DNA of 64,000 nt from Canna indica (lineage: Eukaryota > Streptophyta > Magnoliopsida > Zingiberales > Cannaceae), in contig CP136890.1 in NCBI GenBank assembly GCA_034359265.1, forward strand, positions 55,049,501 through 55,113,500, written 5' to 3'. Position 1 is the first letter of the stretch. The number at the start of each line of letters is the position of its first letter. This document shows positions 24,373 to 35,200 of the stretch, piece after piece. The position numbers were made by a program, and so were the translations under genes. Below the pieces are notes generated by a model. It was not told the DNA's origin. It searched no databases and saw nothing but the letters and a program-made list of their open reading frames with translations.

Positions 24373-25385
24373 TTGAACTGAACTTCGGATTGAATTTAAT
24401 TTGAAGGGGTAAAGTGATAAAATTATACGGATGGCAGAGACGCGAATTTGACGGCTGGGAACAAAATTGGCACGCAGTTGCCATGTCGGTGGCATGCAAT
24501 GCGAATTGAATGCGGTCAGCTATGGCATCAATTAGGCTCGGTTCCCTGCGCAGGTCGAGTCAAAGTCAAAGTCAAACCTTGGACTGCGGCAGGTGTGTCT
24601 CTTTTCATGATGCAATGCCAAAAGAACTAAAGAAGGTCCGTCGTCTGCACTTTGAACAACTTTTCAGCGTGTTTCCTTCTTCTGAACTCGTTCTTCACTT
24701 GACCTAACTTTGTCTCCCTGTCTTATCTTCATTTATTACGAGTTCAGACCCATCTTTCCTGCATTTTATTTGTTGGTCCGGAGACTGCACGTCTTTCGCT
24801 GTACTTTCACATCTGACAGACAGAGGAGTTGGAGTTTGCTTTTTTTTATGTAAGGCAGGATAAGAGAGTTGTTGTTGGATTCCGCTTCTAATTATTTATT
24901 AATAGGCTTAAGAAGAAAAGTTTCAATATGCTTGCGGTTCGATTGAGTTGAGCACGGTTGGGGTTTAGTCTAAATCGATATTTTTTCAATTTGAATAAAA
25001 TGTTGAACAATCCAATAATAAATATTATTATTAATCATGAAGAAACTCGATTCGATTGAACCAACATTGGTTCAAATTGATCAATTTTCATTTGGTTCAC
25101 TTGATTCGATTCGATTGACTATGCCCGCATCAATTCAAATTTTACCAATTAAGGTTGAACGGATGAGTAGGATTTTATTTTATTTTTGAAAAAAAAACTC
25201 AAAGCGGTCACTCCCGGCTCAATTGGAATGATAGATAAAGCTGAGGATCAATCATCGTGCATTCTTCGCCTCCAACTAAATATGAATGTATTCCACCTTG
25301 AGCATCAACCTCTTTATTAATACATCTCAAATTATTTATCAAAAAATCAACATCTGAATGAATAAAACTACCGCTATCTATCACT
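22759..25385. other. Spacer without recognisable genes
   Basis: No coding region of known family is visible. It holds the word AACTTTGATCAAAATTGGAT followed by TCAATCCAATCCAATTT at 23640-23676, repeated almost exactly at 23930-23966. It also holds a TAA microsatellite (24338-24372), and ATTCGATTCGATT words near 25040-25115 that resemble a decayed MITE end. Confidence 0.6.
24338..24372. repeat. TAA microsatellite
   Basis: About eleven uninterrupted TAA triplets. Confidence 0.95.
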
Positions 25386-25389
25386 AATT

Positions 25390-26700
25390 ACAAGTATGTC
25401 AGCTTTCTCATTCAGGATACAAATATTTACAGGATTAATGGTAGGAAAATAACTTCCCTCCCATTCCTTCTTATCAGCTAGAGCAGCCCTTGTCAGGTTA
25501 TGAGCATCAATATTCTTTTCTCCCTTTACGTGATTCCACCCCCGCACATTAAAACTTTCTTTGCTATCTCCTCAATATCGATGATTTTGTCTCTATTAAG
25601 CAAACTGATAACATTCAAACAATTCGAGAACGCCTTAAGGTGTTTGATGACTCATTAATCTTGCTCAGGCCATACCACACTGCCCATGCTTCAGCCATCA
25701 TGAGATTTCCTATTACCTTATAGCAACAAGCTTCATAAATCTTATTTCCCTTCTTATCCTCAACCACAAACCCAAGACCAGCATCCTTTGTTTCACTCCT
25801 CCAAGTTGCATCACAGAACAATTTGATTTCACTTCAACACTAGTTTTGATAATTGTTTTTGCCTGGAACATGACCCTACACATTTTTCATCTTCTGACTT
25901 CTTCTTTCTTTCTAAACTGCATTTGCAATCTACAATAGATCTGTAGATCAATGTGTTGATTCCCTGGTTGCTATTTCAAAAAACAATTCTCATCCCTACT
26001 CTTCCATAGGAACCAATGGCAAGTTGCAATCAACCCTATCAATTTATTTCTCTCTCCTTTTCCAACAAAGCTCCTTCTTCTAATCATCTTTCCTCTTTCC
26101 AATTCTCCCTATTCACAAATCTGGTGTTGCTAATCACCTCCAAGCCCTTCCAGAACTTCACTGCGGTCTTGCATTTATAGAGAATGTGGCTTACATTGTC
26201 CTCTTCCTCTTTACACATGTAGCAGGGATATATGAACTTGTATTTTACTCATCCTTGATAGCAGCTCAGTTGTAGGGAGTCTTTTTTACAATAACTTTCA
26301 CACAAAAACTTTGACTCTTGGCATTGCATTCATCTCCCAGATTTTGCTCCATTTGATGCTTTCATTATTTACAATAGTACTCTTGCATTTCAAAAAGTTA
26401 CATGTAGTTTTACAATTGAGTTTCTCTTTTTCATTGATCACCCATACCCATCTATCACAGGTCTCCTTATTCGCAATGTAGATTTGCTCAATTTTCTTCA
26501 CCAACTCCTCCACAAACATGTCATTTAGAAGCTTCAAATCCCATTCCCCATTCCTCATCAGAGTGTCTATTGTATCCTTTTCAAAATTATAGTTAATATT
26601 GACATATGTTGGTCATTTATCCAATGGCAAACACTCTATCCATGGGTCACTCCTGGTATTAGTACTCTTTCAATTTCCAATTTTGATTTTTAAGCCATCC
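25390..26700 (-). pseudogene. L1-type LINE, C-terminal part of ORF2, broken
   Basis: Reading the minus strand from 26700 down, the region after the RT appears first (DPWIECLPLD). Then comes the zinc-binding RT-associated domain (zf-RVT): RWVWVINEKEKLNCKT, NAMPRVKVFV, and MCKEEEDNVSHILYKCKTAV near 26225-26160, with its Cys and His residues. Below 25840 comes an RNase H-like segment (MFCDATWRSETKDAGLGFVV, then AEAWAVWYGLSK). This order is typical of plant L1 LINE ORF2. Frames change several times and stops are frequent. The RT itself and ORF1 are not present, which fits 5' truncation. No target duplication was located. Confidence 0.75.
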
Positions 26701-29203
26701 CTCAGCTTCGACATTGCTTCAATAAAACTTCTGAAAGATCATGTCCAGTTACCTTTAAGACTCTAATGCTAGGGATGAACCTTTCCATATCTTTCCTGCA
26801 GCAATTTGACTCACAAAGAGTTATTCTTGTTGCAAGATTCTCCTTGCATGAATTGAGAGTCGGATTTAATTTTAAGAAGATTGATTTAAACATAAGTACC
26901 TCTAGGGTCCTATAAGTGAACGGAAGAAGGAAGATAATAAAGGCAAAAGAAAGAAAGAAATAAATAAATAACAATACAAGTGCATGTCAGTCTCTTGTTT
27001 GGTTCTTTTTATTAAATCTGAAATTATAAATTATAAAATTATAAAAATTAAAATCGTAAAAAAAAAATTATCAAAATTGAAAATTGTACCCTTAATATTA
27101 TTTTAACAAAAACATGGCACTTCTCATGAATTAATTTTTTGTTAATCAGATATTTTTTTGGTACTTTCCAAGAAATTATACACGTGGGTGAGAAGCTAAT
27201 AGAATTACAATTTTTTATAGAAAATTACTTCCTATATCAACTAAATCAGACCTAAAATTTCACGTTAATCTTAACTATTTTTAATAAATATTAACCATTG
27301 CATTGTAACTAATGCAAAAGAGTGTTATAAGCTAGCCGAGATTGAAGTCTTCATACCCTAATTTGTCCTCCTACCCTAGATTGGTATGAGTCTGTGCACT
27401 CAATTGATATTCCAAGGTAACTTACGGAGTATGGTTGGGTTAAGTGATAATGATATTCCTAGTAGCAATTAAAAAGTGAGGCATAAATGGTGAAGACTGA
27501 AGAAGATGAGATGTGGAGACTCACCAGTATTAATTGAGTGCATATAGCTCAGTGCTTTCCATCAACTTATCTTTTTTTAACCTTCATTCATTCATTGAAG
27601 GCGGTGATCAACTTAAAATCTAAATTTCAAAGAGTAATTATCCAAAAACATAATATAGACATAAGATTTTTTCGAATCCATAATTAAATATTAATACTTT
27701 CAGACTTGCCCTCAAATTAAATGAGCATCTCATTTGAACCCAAGTGAACTGGTTCAACAAAAAAAGAAAAAATTATTGGCGAGGTAACAACTTTCTTTTA
27801 AAATTTAATTATTTTTGTTATATAAAAAATAACTATTCTTCTAAAAATTAAACTTTTTTGACATTATTTTTAGAAGTATAGTTATTTTTTATTTTTCCTA
27901 CGCCATCAAAAAACTTTTTTATTTTTTATTTTTCCTATGCTAATAATATTTCATGTTCCATCGTCATTACAATTAACTTCCTCTTTTGACAACAAGGAAT
28001 TGGAGACAATAGTAGTGAGGAATGATGAGTAAGAGAACAAATTGTCGGCGACGGAAACGATTGAAAAGAGAAGGCACACAATAGATAAGGATGCGGAAGC
28101 GAATTGTTGGTTGGCAATGTAGGGCGATGAAAAGGAGAAGGAAAAAAAATAGTTCTTGACGACGGCAACAACAATAAGGAATGGTTCATATTATAAATTG
28201 TGAAAAAATTAATTGCCAAAAATGAAGGAAAAGAAGAGAACGAGGAACAATATGTAGTCATGGGATGGCATTGGCTGTAGAGGAGAGGATAATAAGGAGG
28301 ACGAGAGTAGTTTGCCGACGAAGAAGGACAAGGATGAGATGAGGAAGAATAAATGCTTTCTACTGAAACATCAGTTTTTTTTTTTTTTTTTTTGATAAAC
28401 ATAATGATATATCATAAAATAATATGTTGTGTTAGTGCTTTGGGTCTCCAACGGCTGACCCAAAAGGTATCTCCAATAAGGGTAAATTTCAGGGCATTTG
28501 CTTGTAACAAAAGAGTAGGAGGAAGGTATGCACTTTCGAAGAAATGCATGATAATGTTGTAAGAATTTGTCTAGTTTCTTCAGACCCATTTATTACCTTT
28601 AATCTCAACGACCCAGCGTGGATGTGATTTGAAGATTTTGGTTGAGCTAGAATTCAGTTGATCCAATTTGAAAATTAGAAACAAAATCGACGGAACAGTT
28701 CAAAGCTGAACTAATATTTCAGTTCTCTTCATGATTGTCCCTCCTTATTTGGCCTTCAAAAAGATATTTGGTGAACATGATAACATCTCTCGTTAATCCT
28801 CAAAACATATATACTCTTTGTACCATACAATATTTTTTTAGTGAATAAGATATTTAACTTCGTGATCCAAACATAAATAAACTGACGTGTTCAAATATAA
28901 GATGTACACAACCAGATCTTTGATGAGATGAATTGTGATGTATTAGTAGCAAAGGAATAAGAAGATGGCCAAATACTAGAAAAGGAAATGATGCCTGTTT
29001 GTAAATTGTAAGTCCACCATATGACGCCGACGATCACAATAACTGATGTATCAAGCACAGAACAACCACTCCGTGTGCAACAAAAATATACAGAGGAAGG
29101 ACATAAATATTAACAAGCAGCAATCATATATCTAGTTATCTTCCAAAAAGTGGAGAAATAACACGAATAATTACATCCCTGGAACTGATTGCTTTTTTCT
29201 AAT
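26701..29203. other. Spacer downstream of GPX, no recognisable gene
   Basis: AT-rich, with a poly-T tract at 28377-28393. The minus-strand open frame at 27935-28402 is low-complexity Ser/Pro/Leu sequence without motif. The part next to 29203 should hold the GPX 3' untranslated region, but I could not fix its end. Confidence 0.55.
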
Positions 29204-32200
29204 TTAAGAGATTTCAAGTGCTTTCTGGATGTCCTTCTGCAAAGTTGTGAGCACAGAAGAAGAAAGGAATAAGAAATGGAGTCAGGAGCCGCTATATGAT
29301 TACTATGAGAGAAAAGTTAGGAATTATCCCATTTAACAGAACAAGCATACCTCAATTGCCAATGGAGAGGTCGACGTACCATATCGACCAATAACCTTGC
29401 CATCCTTATCGATCAGAAACTTGGTGAAGTTCCATTTAATTCTATTTCCCATGAAACCAGGTTTGCTTGCCTTGAGAAACTTAAAAACTGGGGAAGCTGC
29501 TGGACCATTTACTTTAACCTACATTATCAGAATAAGATAGTTTAATAGTTATAGAAGATAAGGGAGGAAGTTCGTTTTAAATAGATACAATGGTGACTTT
29601 TAGGTTTGCATAACATTTTGTAATCAGGCACCAAAGGAGAATTACTGGAAATCACACCCAAGATAGTGGATATGGTAAGTGCTTTTTTGTCGTATCTTTC
29701 TGATTGCTTGGAGATATCCCAAGATGAACATTCTTTCTTGTGTTAAGTACAAGAAGAACCTCAATTATTGTTCAAATCTCTAACACCAAGAGGAAATAGC
29801 GCAACAATGGTCAAGAGAAAATTCTAGATGTCCATTGACCTAGTACCAGGTTGCTTTCCTGCTGCAAATTTACTGGTAAAGTACATGCCCACCCCAACCA
29901 ATGATGTGTTAGCTTAAAATTATAGAAATCATAGGCATAAATGGATTTTCAGCCTCGTATCTCATGTCAATATACACATTGATAGCAAGTCAGTTGCTGA
30001 ATATGCAATAAAACCTCTTCAGAAGATCGATAAGAACAATTACATAACACTTGAAGAATTAAAGTGGATGTTAAAAAAACTATTACAGGAATCAAAAGAC
30101 CCATACTGAGTCATAATCCTTTCAAGGAGTCAGGTATTAGTTGCCACCCTTTTTTCCCTTAAATTTAGGGCTGTTCATAGGTCAAACCCGACCCAATGAA
30201 CCCAAGAAACCGACCCGAATTAATCGGGCTGGGTCGGATCGGGTTCAATTTATTCAAACCCGATTACCCGATTAATTACATTTTTTATTATTATTCTAAA
30301 AATATATATTAAAAATTAAATGAGTCGGGTCGGGAAGACAAGGGCCGCATCGGTGGCATCTTCTCGAGAAGCAGCGGTCCACGTGGCCGCCTCCTCCCAA
30401 GACGCAGCGGCCATCCAAGCCGCGTCTTCCCAAGAAGACGCGTTTTCTTGGGAAGACGTGTCTTCTCGCATGATGTGATGCATTTAAAAAAAAAATCTTT
30501 TTATATTTTTTTTAACGGGAAGATCAGCATGGGCTTGCACAAGGATGCCCAAGCGGAAGCACTATTCAAACTGATGGCCTGTGCAAAGACTTGCTAAAGG
30601 AGTGTCACGATACTCTCTGGGCAGGGCACCTGGCGTACACCGAACCTTGGCCCTGCCAGAAAGGGTGTTCTATTGGCCAAAGATGGCAGACGAGGTCGAG
30701 GAGTATATGAAGACATGCCTGATCTGCCAACAAGACAAGGTCGAGAGAGAAAAACCTGTGAGCTTCCTCAAACCCTTGCCTGTTCCCGAGCGGCCATGGG
30801 AAAGCATCTCCCTTGACTTCATAGCAAGTCTACCTAAAGTGGCGAAGTTTGGTTCTATCCTGGTGGTAGTGAACCGTTTCTCCAAATACGCAATATTCAT
30901 GGCCGCTCCCTTGCACTGCACAACAAGCGAAGCTGTAAAGCTCGTGATGCAGAACGTCGTGAAACATTGGGGCGTCCCAAAGAACGTCATCAACGATCGA
31001 GATCCACGATTCCTTAGCAGATTCTAGATAGAGGTATTCAAATTATTGGGATCTCAACTATATTTCTCCACAAGCCTATACCCTCAAACGGATGGGCAGA
31101 CAGAGCGCATAAATGCGCTCCTCGAATAATACCTCTGACACTTCATGGCGGAAAACCAAAGGGACTAGGCAAAGCTGCTAGATGTAGCCCAATTCTCCTA
31201 CAAGTTGCAAAGGAGCTCCGCAACCAACAAGAGTCCCTTCGAGATTTTATTGGGACGACAACCGGACACACCTCACTCACTAATTCTTGGCTACACTGGA
31301 AGCAGTCCAGCTGCTTATCAAATGACCAAAGAGTGGCAACAAAATCAAGAGATCGCTCGAGCCTACCTCGAATCGGCAGCCCGCAAAATGAAGAAGTGGG
31401 CCGATGAAGGAAGGAGACATCAAGAATTCAAGGTCGAGGACCAAGCACTGATAAGACTCCACCCAACATCCCTCGCAGGCCTCGTACGCAAATATGAAGG
31501 TCCCTTCCCCGTCATCAAAAGGGTAGGGCTTGTGGCCTATCGACTTCAATTGCCAGCATGGTGCAAAATACACCTCGCCGCATGACGACGAACGCAATAT
31601 TCCAACCCGTGTACCTGCCATAACCAAGACGGTTCAACGTCAAGCGGAGGAGATTTTCACAGACCGCAAAATGACACTTCCTATCGGCAACAAAGAGCGG
31701 GAGTACCTTGTCAAGTGGAAGGGACTCCCTACCTCCAAAACTAGCTAGCAGAAGGAGAGCAACTTGCGACATAAAGAAGACATCATCACCGCATTCAAGA
31801 ACGAGTCGACGAGGGCATCGACTTCGTAAGTGGGGAAGAATGTTAGGGACCCTCGGGTTTGTCAAGTCCTATACGTGTCATGACGGTCCCTAACGTGTAT
31901 TGTAAATATCGCATCATAAGTATCCATGTAAAAGGTTCACACACCGTCCACCGTTCTCGCCTGCGGCTAGGAAACTACCCTTGTATACTAACCGCGACAT
32001 GGCCAGTGGGGTGTGCGGCTCATGTAATTACACATTGTAAAAGCGCTCGCACACCGCCCACCGCTCTCGCTCACAACTAGGAAACGGCCCACGTTTACTA
32101 GCCGTGGCATGGTCGGTGGGGATGTGCGGCCATAGGAATTTTATCATGCTCCTCGTGCTTTTGGGAACCCCGTGAGTGGCACTTGGGGGCTAAAGGCCAT

Positions 32201-35200
32201 GGGTATAATACCCGGCATATACCGAGGACCTCTGTTGTTAGTATCGTGCGATTCACGATTCGAATCGCACGATTCGATTCGATTCGGCGTCCCAACGATT
32301 CGAAAACCAGATCGAATCGTTTTGGACACTGAATCGTATAAGAATCGCTTGAATCGCAACGATTCAAACTCGCAATTCTGAATTCGCGATTCGGACGATT
32401 CGGAGATATGCGATTCATCGCGCCTTCAGAGGCGCGATTTCACGCAGAAATATCGGCGACGCTTCCTCTACCGCGTCGATTGCTCTGCCGCGACTTCACC
32501 GGCGCACGAGCGACACGCGGCAAGCTTCATTTCTGCAATTCGCCCTCCCCGACGCCGACTCAATCGCGCTTCTGTAATCGTTACGCCGACGCCGACGAGT
32601 CACTGCAATCGCGACGCCGACGCCGACGCCGCCACTTCACGCGACTTCTGCAAATCCCCTCCCCCGACACCGCCACTTCACGCAATCGCGGCGAGTCTGC
32701 GATCAGCTTCTTCACGCGAGCGATGGGTCGCGAGTCTTCTTCAGGCGACTGGAACTGCGATTCAGACTCACACGATCAACTTCTTCACGCGAGCGACTAG
32801 AACCGCGAGTCTTCTTCACACGATCAGCTTCTTCACGCGAGCGGGCGAGCGGCGGGTCACGAGATTCCAGGTTCTTCTATAGACTAGTTAGCTTATTGAA
32901 TATTAAGCATATGGTCAATAAATCTAATTCTTATTTGATTTAGGCACAAATCGCACAGTAGTATTTCTTTGATTTATGCACAGTAGCATGTCTTTGATTT
33001 ATGCACAGTAGCAGACCGCACAGTAGCATCTCCATCTCTTTGATTTATGCACAGTAGCAGACTGTGCAGTAGCATCTCCATCTCTTTGATTTATAAACAA
33101 TAGCATGTCTTTGATTTATGCACAGTAGCAGACCGCACAGTAGCATCTCCATCTATTTACTTGATCAATGATTTATAATTTTATATTTAGGCATTGTAGT
33201 TTTATTGATTTTTTTTTTATATCTTTGCGACTTGTAGACAAAAAGACTACAGTTTTATTGATTTATGGCTCCTAAATCGGCCCCTACGGTGGCGGCTAAG
33301 AAGAAGGGAAAGAAAGATATTGCTTGGGAGCATCGTGTTAGTCTTCCTGACAATAGATTACATGTCAAATGTAATTATTGTCCACAAACTATGTGGGGTG
33401 GTACGTTTCGAGTAAAGCATCATTTAGCTGGAACTCATCAAGAAGTTGCTCCATGCTCGCAAGTTCTAGAGGATATGAAAAATTTATTCATGAAGATTTT
33501 GGGAGAAAAAGAGGAGGATAATACAGATGTTTTTAAGGAGGAAAGAACTTTGACGTCGGGTTCACAAAACAAATGATCAATTGATGCCTTTGTTATGAAG
33601 GGGAAAGGTGGACTTAGACAGCAGACTTTGAATGAGATGGTAAAGGATAGAGACATGGTGGTAACAGATATATGTAGATGCTTATATGGCAATGTTTTGC
33701 CATTCAACTTGGTGAAAAGTCCTCTCTATACACAAATGGTGAAGTCAATATCTGAATATGGAAGAGGTTTAAAAAAGCCTCCAAGTTACCATAAGGTCAG
33801 AGTAACTTATTTAAAGAAAGAGGTTGATGATATCAATACAAGATTGGAAATCTACAGGGATGAATGGAAGAAGACAGGTTGTACATTGATGTCAGATGGG
33901 TGGACTGATGGAAAGAATAGATGTTTGATTAATTTTTTAGTCAATAGTCCAAGAGGAACTGTGTTCATTAAGTCTATTGATGCTAGCGGTTCAATTAAAG
34001 ATGCTGAAAAGAGAATGTAGCTCAAGCAGTGACTGATAGTGCCTCTGCACTTGTAGCTGCAGGAAAAAAGTTAATGGAGAAAAGAAAAGGCCTCTTTTGG
34101 ACACCATGTGCAGCCCACTGCCTTGACTTGGTCCTTGAAGATATAGGTAACTTACCAGTATTTTTTAATACAATTGGAAAGGCAAAGAAGATCACAATCT
34201 TCATCTATAGGCACACTTGGGTGCTTAATTTGTTTAGGAGCTTTTCCAATGGTAGGGAGTTAACAAGGCCGGCAATTACTAGATTTGCTACTACTTATCT
34301 CACACTGAAATCAGTTTTGGATCAAAAGGTAGCACTTCAATCCATGTTTGCATCAGAAGAATGGGCTAGCAGCATAAGTGCGGGTAAAGATGATGGTGAT
34401 TCAGTTAAGGAGATAGTTTTGGGAGACTCAAGGTTTTGGAAATCTTTGACTTATTGTTGCTTTTGTGTCTCTCCACTTGTGAAAGTTCTTAGACTTGATG
34501 GTGATTCAAAGCCATCCATCGGTTACATTTATGAAGCAATGGATAGAGCAAAGGAGCAGATAGCAAATAATTTGAATAATGTGGAGAGCAAATACAAGAA
34601 AGTCTAGGAAATTGTTGACAAACGATGGGATTATCAACTCCATAGACTACTTCATGCTGCTGGATACTACCTTAATCCTAGGTAATAATTTTTTCATTCC
34701 TTTATTAGAGTACTAATGTATTAGTATTAAATTATTAATTTTATAAAATTTATGGCTGGTTTTTTAGGCTTCATTATGAATCAAGCTTTAGTGCGGATCA
34801 AGATTATTATCGCGACCCAAAAAATTTCGCGGCAGCGAGCCTTGATATCGATATATCGTTTCGCGACCGATATATCGTCCATTTCGCGACATATCGACAA
34901 TGTAATATATATATATATATAAAATATCAAACATAAATCCAATTAAATTCACATATAGACACTACAGCACACTTGCACAACAGCAATCGGCAATTAATTA
35001 AAATGTAGATGAGCAATCAATTTAAACTTTAAAATATAAACCACAACAACAATCAAAATTTAGCTACAGTTTAAACTAATAATAGGTAAAACATATAAAA
35101 CCAATTTAAGATTTACATTAAAACCTAATGAAGAGAAGACCACTGCGCACAAAAAAGACCACTGCAATAAAATTTAAATTATATGCAGAAGACCAAAGCA

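Noticed and set aside
27935..28402. 155-codon minus-strand Ser/Pro-rich open frame
   Set aside because: Low-complexity translation of purine-rich spacer next to a poly-T tract, with no motif and no splice or promoter context.
32408..32800. 130-codon Arg/Ser-rich open frame upstream of the hAT transposase
   Set aside because: It is repetitive CG-rich leader sequence with CGACGCCGACG words, no domain and overlapping open frames. The transposase has its own start at 33265.
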